From positions 2,676,007-2,740,006 of the forward strand of contig NZ_JAQNDM010000002.1 in assembly GCF_028368975.1 (NCBI RefSeq): a stretch of 64,000 nucleotides of DNA, given 5' to 3'. Shown one piece after another: positions 17,864 to 25,322 of this stretch; positions within the stretch are counted from its first letter, which is position 1; each line of letters opens with the position of its first letter. The stretch is from Stigmatella ashevillena (GTDB taxonomy: Bacteria > Myxococcota > Myxococcia > Myxococcales > Myxococcaceae). A program made the position numbers and the translations under genes. The notes below the pieces were generated by a model. It was not told the origin of the DNA and did not search any database. It saw only the letters and a list, made by a program, of their open reading frames with translations.

Positions 17864-18694
17864 TCAGCGGGGCTCGTCGACGATGCCGAGGTACTCGCCG
17901 AGCCGAAGCTCGACATCGAGGCCCTTCGCGGCGAAGTGCTTACCGAGCCGCGCAAAGCTCTCCTGAAAGCCAGGCTGCGTCAGCGAGCTCGTGTACTCCC
18001 CATAGGCCGTAGCAAAGTCTGTGTCCGGGGGCAGTGACGCCCGGTTGATCTGGGCCTTGGCTGCCGTCATGACGGCCTTGTTGAACGAAGCCAAGCGGGC
18101 CGCAAGCTGATCCACGAAGCGATCGAGCTCGGCGTCGGGCAAGGTTCGCGTGACCCAGCCGTATCGCTCGGCGAGCTCAGCGTTGTAGTCCTGGCTGGTG
18201 AGGATCGCTTCGAGGGCGCGGTCACGCCCGATGAGGCGTGGCAGGCGTTCGCTGCCACCCCCCCCGGGCAGGATGCCGGTGCCGACCTCCGGCTGTCCGA
18301 AGAGGGCGTGCTCGCGGCTCGCGTAGCGCAGATCGCAGGCCAGGGCGAGCTCGTTGCCGCCTCCGCGGGTGCGTCCACGAATCTTCGCAATGCTCACGAA
18401 GGGAGCTTTCGATAGGCGAATCACCAGGTCGACCCAGGCCGGGACGGACCCTGAGCCCGGCGTGAACGGGAACTTGCCGGCTTGCCGGAGATCGAAGTGG
18501 TTGAAGTAGAAGCCGCTGGTGCTGCTCGTGAAGATGACAACCTGGACTTGATTGTCATTCGAGAGCTCGACGACGATCTCGTGCAGCCGTTTGACCGTCT
18601 CCGGCACGATGACGTTCGCGGCTGGGTTCGCGAAAGTGATGGTTGCGATCTTCGGCGTCGAGCGTTCGACGCTCACGGTGCTTTGCTCGCTCAT
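17864..18694 (-). CDS. Enoyl-CoA hydratase/isomerase family (crotonase) protein
   Basis: 276 residues with the crotonase core. AKIRGRTRGGGNELALACD (~103-121) gives the oxyanion-hole loop and the conserved GG..LA.ACD helix. FGQPEVGTGILPGGGG (~130-146) supplies one catalytic Glu position, followed by RLPRLIGRDRALE. The C-terminal helices are usual for a ~270-residue member. The family acts on acyl-CoA thioesters (hydration, isomerisation, dehalogenation or C-C cleavage) in the cytoplasm; the substrate is not predictable. It is the last gene of a probable three-gene minus-strand operon with the hydrolase (101 bases upstream) and the SDR. Confidence 0.88.
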   Translation of the reverse strand: MSEQSTVSVERSTPKIATITFANPAANVIVPETVKRLHEIVVELSNDNQVQVVIFTSSTSGFYFNHFDLRQAGKFPFTPGSGSVPAWVDLVIRLSKAPFVSIAKIRGRTRGGGNELALACDLRYASREHALFGQPEVGTGILPGGGGSERLPRLIGRDRALEAILTSQDYNAELAERYGWVTRTLPDAELDRFVDQLAARLASFNKAVMTAAKAQINRASLPPDTDFATAYGEYTSSLTQPGFQESFARLGKHFAAKGLDVELRLGEYLGIVDEPR

Positions 18695-18795
18695 GTTACG
18701 CTCCTAAGATTGTCTTGCTCAACGGTCCGGCCAGTGGACTGGCCGCGAAGTCTTTCAACATAATCCTGGATACCGATTATTTCGCGGACAGACCA

Positions 18796-19653
18796 CTAGC
18801 GGCCGAGGAAGCGGTTCACGTCAGCAGCAAACTCTTCTGGATACTGGAACAAGAATGCGTGCCCAGCATCCGGGTAGATTCGCAGCTGCGCATTCGCAAG
18901 ATGCCGGGCCATCAGATAGGAGTTGGCCGTCGGCACCATGATGTCGTTGTCTCCGTTGGCCACCAGCACTGGCTGTTTGATCGCCGCGAGGCGCGAGAGC
19001 TTCGACGCGTCCGGGATACCCCAGGCCGAGATGGCAGTCAGATGCGCGTTGGCGGTCTCCCGGGTCACGGGAACGTCTCGATTGGTCTGCCGCAAGCGAA
19101 GGCGCGCGATGAACTCGCTGCCCTTGGCACGACTCGACTCCGATTTTTCGAAAAAGATGGTTAGCATTGCCTCCGCGTCGATCTTTTCGCGCAGCGCGAT
19201 CTCGAGCACTTCCGGCACGTACATGTGCATGCCCTCGCCGCCTTGGGGGCCCGTTCCGGCGAGGACCAGGCGGCGCACCTGATGGGGCCTCATCAGGGCG
19301 AACTCTTGCGCCACGAAGCCACCGAGCGAGAAGCCCAGAATGTCGACACGCGCCAGATTGAGCGCATCGACGAAGGCGATGGCGCCGTGAGCCATTTCAG
19401 CGACCGTGTCCGGCGTCCTGCCACTCGAGCCCGCGACGCCGACGTTGTCCATTAGGATGATCTCACGCTCTTCGGCGAGCGCGTCGACCAGGGCCGGGTC
19501 CCAGTTGTCTAGATTGGCGCGATAGTGAACGAAGCACACGAGCGGCGCCGCCGAGCCGTCGTTCTTGCCGAACCGCCGGTAGGCGTACCTCACGCCGTTG
19601 GCCGCTTCGAGCGTCAGGTTCGGAGCAGTCAGTTGCCCAGTTTTCATGGTCAT
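18796..19653 (-). CDS. Alpha/beta-hydrolase fold enzyme
   Basis: 285 residues from the ATG at 19653; the longer frame start lacks a ribosome site. The nucleophile elbow is GFSLGG (Ser 109), the acid is in GDNDIMVP (near 230) and the base in DAGHAFLFQYP (near 263). The usual HG oxyanion motif after the first long strand reads FVHYRANLDNWDP, a variant found in a subgroup of epoxide-hydrolase/haloperoxidase-like proteins. It is probably cytoplasmic. It sits between the SDR (86 bases upstream) and the crotonase (101 bases downstream) on one strand, which suggests a shared catabolic or detoxifying pathway. Confidence 0.87.
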   Translation of the reverse strand: MTMKTGQLTAPNLTLEAANGVRYAYRRFGKNDGSAAPLVCFVHYRANLDNWDPALVDALAEEREIILMDNVGVAGSSGRTPDTVAEMAHGAIAFVDALNLARVDILGFSLGGFVAQEFALMRPHQVRRLVLAGTGPQGGEGMHMYVPEVLEIALREKIDAEAMLTIFFEKSESSRAKGSEFIARLRLRQTNRDVPVTRETANAHLTAISAWGIPDASKLSRLAAIKQPVLVANGDNDIMVPTANSYLMARHLANAQLRIYPDAGHAFLFQYPEEFAADVNRFLGR

Positions 19654-19739
19654 GTTTGGTCCTTTCGCTCGCGAGGTCCGGCTGCGCGAGCCGCAGCCCT
19701 TTGCTGCCACGTGGGGAGACGTGGGGCCGGTGGCGCTCT

Positions 19740-20450
19740 TCAGCCAGTCGGTCCCGAAGGCGGGCGGAGATACAGCCCCTGCGACAAGCCGTCTTTCACC
19801 TTCCTTGTGAGCTCGTCGACGAGCACCTCGTCGGAGCCAGCCTCCACACCATCAAGTGCCAGTCGCGCGACTTCCTCCGGCCGCACCTTCGGGACATCGA
19901 GCCCGCGCACCATGTCCGTGTCGATGTAGCCGACGTGCACTGCGGTCACCTGTGTGCCTTGCGGCCCGAGCTCTGCCCGCAGTCCGTTGGTCAGCGCCCA
20001 CGCTGCGGCCTTCGAGGCGCAGTAGGTCGTCGAGCCAGGCGGTGCCACCCAGCTGAGCACCGACAGGACGTTGAGAATCGCGCCGCCGCCGTTCTTCGCG
20101 AGGACGGGGGCGAAGGCCTCACTCACCGCGAGGAGCCCGAAATAATTGGTCTCGAACTCCTCGCGTGCATTCGCGACGATGTCTCCCGCAAGCAGCCTGC
20201 GCGGCCGAAGGATGCCGGCGTTGTTCACAATGAGTGTGACGTCGCCGAGTTCACGAGCCGCGGCCGCGATGGTCTCGGGCTTCGTCACGTCGAGGGCCAC
20301 TGGCACGACGCCGTCGATGGAACTCGGGGTGGGAGTGCGAGTTGCTGCGTAGACCTTCCTGGCGCCGCGATCGACCAGCGCTTTCGCGAGGCTGAGACCG
20401 AGGCCACGGCTGGCGCCTGTGACGAGCGCGACGGACTGCTGAATGTTCAT
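19740..20450 (-). CDS. Short-chain dehydrogenase/reductase
   Basis: About 236 residues. A Rossmann start VALVTGASRGLGLSLA gives the TGxxxGxG cofactor motif, and AATR after the second strand hints at NADP(H) use. NNAG (~84), a catalytic Ser in LSVLSW and YCASK (Tyr/Lys pair near 150) complete the classical SDR active site. The start is either the ATG at 20450 or a GTG six bases upstream, both behind GAAAGG. It is the first gene of the SDR-hydrolase-crotonase set and lies 160 bases from the divergent AraC-type regulator, the usual position for a regulated operon. Confidence 0.88.
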   Translation of the reverse strand: MNIQQSVALVTGASRGLGLSLAKALVDRGARKVYAATRTPTPSSIDGVVPVALDVTKPETIAAAARELGDVTLIVNNAGILRPRRLLAGDIVANAREEFETNYFGLLAVSEAFAPVLAKNGGGAILNVLSVLSWVAPPGSTTYCASKAAAWALTNGLRAELGPQGTQVTAVHVGYIDTDMVRGLDVPKVRPEEVARLALDGVEAGSDEVLVDELTRKVKDGLSQGLYLRPPSGPTG

Positions 20451-20610
20451 GACCACCTTTCAGTCCAGGCGGACGCCGACGGGGCCTCGGGTTGGAGCCA
20501 CTCGCTGGGACCGCCGGGACGGGCACGCTGGAAACCACGCCTTCAACATCGCAGCGGCGCGGAGTTCGAGCCAGTGGCAGAATCGACAATGTTCGGTCTA
20601 TGCTTGCCAT

Positions 20611-21597
20611 GTGTTCGTGCACCTGCTGCTGGAAGGCGTTGCTGACAGCTCGCTCGGCGTGGCGCTCGACGTCGTCAGCACGGCGTCGTTCCTCGCGGAG
20701 GCTGGGCTGGCCCCGTTACCTCGAGGAACGAAGGCGCTGCTCCAGCGCGTGGTGTCACTCGACGGCCAGCCGGTGCGTTCCTCTGCCGGGCGCACCATCG
20801 CCGTGGAAGGTGCGTTCAGCCTTCGCGGCCTCCGCAAGGGCGATGTCGTCATCTTGCCCGGGATGTTCTCCGCCAGCGGGCGAACCGTCGGGCAGTTGCT
20901 GGCGCGCGAGGACGCTCGACGTGCCGCAGGCCTCCTCCCGGAGGCCGCCGCCAAGGGCGTGATGCTCGCCGCGTCGTGCTCGGCCACGTTCGTGCTCGCC
21001 GCGTCCGGCCTCCTCGATGGACTGCCCGCGACGACGACGTGGTGGCTCGTACCGGAGTTCGCGCAGCGATTCCCCCGGGTGTCGCTCTCGGCCGACCGCA
21101 TGGTGGTCGACGCCGGGGACATCCTTACCGCAGGCTCCGCGCTGGCCCACGCCGATCTCATGCTCGCGATCGTCGCGCGGCGGCTAGGACCTTCCGTGGC
21201 GCATCTCGTGGCGCGCTACCTCGTGCTCGACGAGCGGCCGTCCCAGGCGCGCTACATGGTCGCGGAGCATCTGCGTGTGTCCGACCCCGCGCTGCAAGCG
21301 GTCGAACGCTTCATCCTCCAGAACGTCGGCCGTCAGCTGTCACTCGACGAACTCTCCCGCGTGGCCGCGCTGTCTCCACGCACGCTCGCCCGCCGAGTCC
21401 ACGCCAGTCTCGGAATGACGCCGCACGAGTTCGTACAGCGCATCCGCGTGAGCAGGGCCGTCCATCTCCTCGAGACGACGCGCGTCTCGGTCGAGGACAT
21501 CGCCGCACGGGTAGGCTACGCGGACGCGGCGGCCTTCCGCCGTATCTTTCGCCGCTTCACGGGGGAGTCTCCTCGGCGCCGACGTGCGCCGGCTTGA
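20611..21597 (+). CDS. GlxA-type AraC-family transcriptional regulator
   Basis: About 328 residues from a GTG at 20611 (VFVHLLLEGVADSSLGVALD matches the usual start of the family's DJ-1/PfpI-like domain). Residues ~1-190 are the glutamine-amidotransferase-like sensor domain, with the Cys-elbow region MLAASCSATFVLA. Residues ~225-328 form an AraC DNA-binding domain with two helix-turn-helices, including LDELSRVAALSPRTLARRV and VSVEDIAARVGYADAAAFRR. It is read away from the SDR-hydrolase-crotonase operon across a 160-base gap, so it is the likely regulator of that operon. The inducer is unknown. The 62-bp repeat begins two bases after its stop codon. Confidence 0.88.
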   Translation: MFVHLLLEGVADSSLGVALDVVSTASFLAEAGLAPLPRGTKALLQRVVSLDGQPVRSSAGRTIAVEGAFSLRGLRKGDVVILPGMFSASGRTVGQLLAREDARRAAGLLPEAAAKGVMLAASCSATFVLAASGLLDGLPATTTWWLVPEFAQRFPRVSLSADRMVVDAGDILTAGSALAHADLMLAIVARRLGPSVAHLVARYLVLDERPSQARYMVAEHLRVSDPALQAVERFILQNVGRQLSLDELSRVAALSPRTLARRVHASLGMTPHEFVQRIRVSRAVHLLETTRVSVEDIAARVGYADAAAFRRIFRRFTGESPRRRRAPA

Positions 21598-21599
21598 TT

Positions 21600-21661
21600 T
21601 CAGAACACGGCCATCAGGACCGGGGAGGCTTAACACCCCATCCATCCTTCCTATGCTCTGA
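21600..21661. repeat. 62-bp direct repeat, right copy
   Basis: Partner of 17362-17423, with four mismatches in 62 bases and the same orientation. It begins immediately after the stop of the AraC-type regulator and abuts the decayed sulfatase. Together the pair delimits a self-contained regulator-plus-operon segment. Confidence 0.75.
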
Positions 21662-21734
21662 TATTGCAGCGGGGAAGGCTTGGCTGGGGTACCACGCCTG
21701 CCACGCCCACATGACCCTGCCCCCTCAAACATCT

Positions 21735-22302
21735 CTCCACTCACCGGCGAGGAGCCACCTGGGGCCAGGGAGTCAGCTTCTCCTTCTCGTAGCGCTCGAG
21801 CAGCGCGCCCAGCCTCGTGGCCTTCTCCTTGACGTCGGGCTATCGCGGCAAAAGACACCACCGCCATCCAGGGCGCCTGCTCGGCGGGAGGGGCTGGCTG
21901 GCGGGGGGCATTCTCGGAGGCGTTGGCGCTGGAGCGGTCCACCTCGATGGCCAGCGCCTTACGGCGCAGAAAAGTGCAGGCGAGATCAGCGCAGCCGAAG
22001 TCCCGGTAGAACGCCAGGTTATTGGGGCTGGCGCCGTGCGGCTCGGGGTAGCTCAGCTCCCAGTCATCGAAGCCGTAGCGGGTGAGCGAATGCTCCGGCG
22101 GATTCGAGACGTGCCACTTGCCGAAGTAGTGCGTGCGGAAGCCCGCCGCGCGGAACCAGTGGCACAGGGTGGGAATGCCGTCCGGCTTCAACCAGGGGAA
22201 GGCGGCCGCATCGCCACTCTTGAAGACCCCATCCGTCTGGGTGACCCCCGTCATGATGACCAGGAGGTTGCGAGGAGGAGACGGAGGCTTGGATCGGGAC
22301 AT
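21735..22302 (-). pseudogene. Sulfatase remnant
   Basis: From the ATG at 22302 the frame begins like a sulfatase of the alkaline phosphatase superfamily (RNLLVIMTGVTQTDG, then LCHWFRAAGFRTHYFGKWHVS). The segment that should hold the metal-binding acids and the CxPxR formylglycine motif is deleted, since GVTQTDGVFKSGD runs straight into later sequence. Further on are scraps such as PWMAVVSFA out of register, and then the homology ends. With no nucleophile and no C-terminal domain it cannot be a working sulfatase. The break lies next to the right 62-bp repeat, which suggests that rearrangement there destroyed the gene. Confidence 0.65.
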
Positions 22303-22425
22303 GCTTCGGAGACTCCCGCGAGAAGCAGCGTGAAAAACCGATGCCTGAGATGGGCATGAGCGCATGCCCCAAGAGTCATTGCGCCAGGGCGCGAAACACC
22401 CTGGCTGTCCCCGTCGTCAGAGCGG

Positions 22426-23901
22426 TCACTCAGCGGAGGACACTCCGCTCTCTCGGAAAGTGCGCACGGGAGTGAATTCGATCTCGTTCGTCACATCTCG
22501 GTAGATGGTGAGCTGGCCGAAGTTGCCATCGGGGAAGACCACCGGCCGTGAGGTCCATCGAATGATGCGCCGCGGGAAGCAGGTGAGCTCGAAGTCCTCT
22601 CGCCCCACATAGGGGCCATCCGCAGGGATGAACACCCGCTGCAGGAAGTCTGCGGGATCCTTGAAGCGGGCCGAGAAGGTGCGGATGAATGCATCACGGT
22701 GCATGCCGACCAGCTGCGACACGCTCTTGTCCGCCAGCAGGGCCATGTATTCGTTGGCGAAGAGGATGACGCGCCGGTGATCGAAGAGCAGCACCCCGTC
22801 CTCCAGGCCGTTGAGCACGGCCGCCAGCACGTCCGCCTGCAGGCGCACTGCCACGTGCGCATCGCGCTCCTGGCTCAGGGCGCGCTGGCTCTTGCGCAAC
22901 TGGGCGCGAAGATCGATCTCCCCCGCTACCCTGCGTGCCAGTGCCACCAGCCCGGACACCTGCTCGGCGGAGATGGCCAACGGCTTGTGGTCGAGGATGC
23001 ACAGCGTGCCGAGCACCGTGCCCTCACGGGTGATGAGGGGCGCGCCCGCGTACGAGCGAAATACACCCTCACGCACCAAGCGGTTGGAGCTGAACACGGG
23101 GTGAGTGGCGGCGTCGGGGACGACCAGGGGCTCGGCCGTGTCCGCTTCCACCACATGAGCACAGAGCGCCACCTCGCGCTCGGTGCCGCGCTCCTCGCGC
23201 AGCTTGCCTGCGAGCCCCACATGCGCCTTGAACCACTGCCGATCCTTCAGCACCAGCGACAGCAGCGCGATGGGCACGTTGAAGGTTCGCGCGGTCTCCT
23301 GCACAAGGCTCTGGAGCAGCTCCTCCGGGGGCGCGTCGTCGACCAGGTTCATGTGGGCGATCTTCGCCAGGCGCACCTGTTCTCGCAGCGAGAAGGTGGG
23401 GGCCGCAGCGGGAGGGGGAGCGTGCGGCGCCATGGGGAGCAGCTGCGCTTCCAGAAGAGGCAGCAGCGGCAGTTCGGGCGGAGCGGGGAGCGCGGCCTCC
23501 ATGGCGAGTGCGGGGAGGGCCTCGGGGAGCTTGAGGCCCATCAACCGGTAGAGGGTCCGACGGATGGACTCCAGTGGACTGCACTTGGCGAACACCGCTT
23601 CGATGTTGAACTGCTTCTTCTGCTCAAGTGCGGCGTTGCGCAGCTTCACGAACGAGGAGATCACCAGGATGTGAGCCTGGGGCACGCTCTGCCGGAGTTC
23701 GCGGATCAGCTGAAAGCCATCGATGCCCGCCAAGGACAGCTCCGTCAGCACCACGCTGGGCGCCTCGGTGCGTTGCAGGAGCAAGGCCTTGGCCGCTCCC
23801 CCATCCTTCGCGACGAAGGGCTCGAGGCCCACATCCACGAACAAGGCACTGAGCTTCGAAGACGAGACGGTGTTGGGTTCGACGATCAATCCCCAGGGCA
23901 T
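22426..23901 (-). CDS. Receiver-like, GAF and PAS sensory protein
   Basis: 491 residues without a signal peptide or membrane segment. Residues ~1-120 match a response-regulator receiver, but the phosphoacceptor position reads VVLTELSLAGIDGF, with Glu 54 in place of Asp; the conserved Lys 106 (VFAKCSP) is kept. A Pro/Ala/Leu-rich linker follows, then a GAF domain (~200-345, with ALCAHVVEADTAEPLVVPD and SYAGAPLITREGTVLGTLC) and a PAS-like domain (~365-475, with VLNGLEDGVLLFDHRRVILF). There is no kinase, cyclase or DNA-binding output. The Glu may mimic phosphorylation or mark a pseudo-receiver. It probably works as an adaptor through protein contacts. Partner genes are not adjacent. Confidence 0.8.
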   Translation of the reverse strand: MPWGLIVEPNTVSSSKLSALFVDVGLEPFVAKDGGAAKALLLQRTEAPSVVLTELSLAGIDGFQLIRELRQSVPQAHILVISSFVKLRNAALEQKKQFNIEAVFAKCSPLESIRRTLYRLMGLKLPEALPALAMEAALPAPPELPLLPLLEAQLLPMAPHAPPPAAAPTFSLREQVRLAKIAHMNLVDDAPPEELLQSLVQETARTFNVPIALLSLVLKDRQWFKAHVGLAGKLREERGTEREVALCAHVVEADTAEPLVVPDAATHPVFSSNRLVREGVFRSYAGAPLITREGTVLGTLCILDHKPLAISAEQVSGLVALARRVAGEIDLRAQLRKSQRALSQERDAHVAVRLQADVLAAVLNGLEDGVLLFDHRRVILFANEYMALLADKSVSQLVGMHRDAFIRTFSARFKDPADFLQRVFIPADGPYVGREDFELTCFPRRIIRWTSRPVVFPDGNFGQLTIYRDVTNEIEFTPVRTFRESGVSSAE

Positions 23902-24125
23902 GGCGGCCCTCTAGCTTGCCAACTCCCCCGCATCAACGATCTGTGGCGGCCTCTTTCCTGCTGCCGACACTGGGGCGAGGCGGCGGGAGTCGAAACCGCA
24001 GCCCGGCTCCGTCCCCCGCTCCGTCCCGTCTCGACCTCTTCTTATCCCCGCTGGAGGGGCACACTGGGGCACATGCAGCCCAACAGGGTCACTCAGCGCC
24101 CACCGGTCGCGACGAGGGCAGTCTT

Positions 24126-25166
24126 CTACTGCCTGATGCGCACCTTGACGGCGGAGATCACCTCGACGGTCTTCCCGTCCACCTGGACGGTGGTCCTCTC
24201 GTAGTCTAACGGCTTGACGAAGAGCCCGAGCGCCTCGTGCTCATTGACGGACTTGGCGCTGAACCGCGCCATCACCGTCGTGCCCATGGCCATGCCCGTG
24301 CAGCCCACACACTTGGGAGCGCGATACACGAACACCGTGCCACCCTCGATCTGGTTCGTGCCGTTGAGGCGCGGCTTCGGGACGGCGATGAACAACCGCT
24401 GCTCCGTCCCGGGGATGTCCCAGAGCACGCCCAGCGGGTGGCTGCTGGTGCTGTCGGCATTGTTGCCCACCGCCCGGATCCAGAGGTCGATGGAGCCCTT
24501 GTTGTCGAGGGTCGAGTTCACCTTGACGAGCTCCTCCTTCTTCGTCCAACCCAACCAATGGAGCTGCGGGAGGTTGTAGTTGTCCGACGCATTGCTACCC
24601 ATGAACGTGCTCGAGTCGGCGTATGCGTTGATCTTGCCCGTCACAGGGTCTCGCGTGTTGCCGTGTGCGAGGCCCAGGACGTGCCCGACCTCGTGGGCGT
24701 AGTCACGAAACAGGCCACCCTTGATGTTGACGGAGCGCGACCCGGCATTCGAGGTGGAGCACATTCCGCTGGGCAGCGAATACACGGTCAGGAACGCGCT
24801 CGACTTGGCTTTCTGGACGGCTTGGCGCTTCGCCGTCGCGCAGTTCGCGCTCGTCACCTCCACGGTCTGCGAAGCGACGATCTCCATGCCCACCTGGCCC
24901 CGCGACGCGACGTCGAAGAAGTCGTACAGCTCGCGGACGTTGTTCCGGATGGCGGCCAACGTGGGGGTATTTCTCCCAGGGCAGGTGATACGAACAACCT
25001 TGACGGTGTGCGTCTTGTTGATGGCGCCCAATCGGGTGTTGTCGTTCTGGACGCACGTTGGCTCCGCCGCGGTGCAGTCGTACCGGTATGGCGAGGAAGG
25101 AGCCTCGACGTCCTGAACCCACCATCTCGCTCCAGTGAGCCCAGTCGCGGGTCTCCGTATCGGCAT
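24126..25166 (-). CDS. Zinc metalloprotease (metzincin-like), 5' end disrupted
   Basis: The open frame gives 346 residues with a complete zinc site HEVGHVLGLAH (His 158, 162, 168) and the metzincin-type order of Cys-rich N-terminal part, HExxHxxGxxH and later MGSNAS. This is close in layout to gametolysin/M11-like secreted peptidases. The start at 25166 is not convincing. An adjacent frame running back to about 25230 reads VSTHQAVVSQAPEESL and GYADTETRDWAHW, which joins smoothly to ARWWVQDVEAP only if one base is inserted or lost near 25130. No signal peptide is found upstream in any frame. The gene is therefore frameshifted near its 5' end or affected by a sequence error. Confidence 0.65.
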   Translation of the reverse strand: MPIRRPATGLTGARWWVQDVEAPSSPYRYDCTAAEPTCVQNDNTRLGAINKTHTVKVVRITCPGRNTPTLAAIRNNVRELYDFFDVASRGQVGMEIVASQTVEVTSANCATAKRQAVQKAKSSAFLTVYSLPSGMCSTSNAGSRSVNIKGGLFRDYAHEVGHVLGLAHGNTRDPVTGKINAYADSSTFMGSNASDNYNLPQLHWLGWTKKEELVKVNSTLDNKGSIDLWIRAVGNNADSTSSHPLGVLWDIPGTEQRLFIAVPKPRLNGTNQIEGGTVFVYRAPKCVGCTGMAMGTTVMARFSAKSVNEHEALGLFVKPLDYERTTVQVDGKTVEVISAVKVRIRQ

Positions 25167-25322
25167 ACCCCTTGATACATGTGAGCGACTCCTCGGGCGC
25201 CTGGGAGACGACCGCCTGATGGGTGGACACGACAGATGCTACGGTATTTTTCCGGGCCGTCCGCCTCTCATTCTGTGAGCACTTGGATTGCGCGATGCAT
25301 CAGCGTGAGTGCCAAACCTCCG

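Noticed and set aside
22383-22406. Hairpin GCCAGGG/CCCTGGC after the receiver-GAF-PAS gene as a terminator
   Set aside because: The stem is only 7 bp and no U-run follows; too weak to list as a feature.
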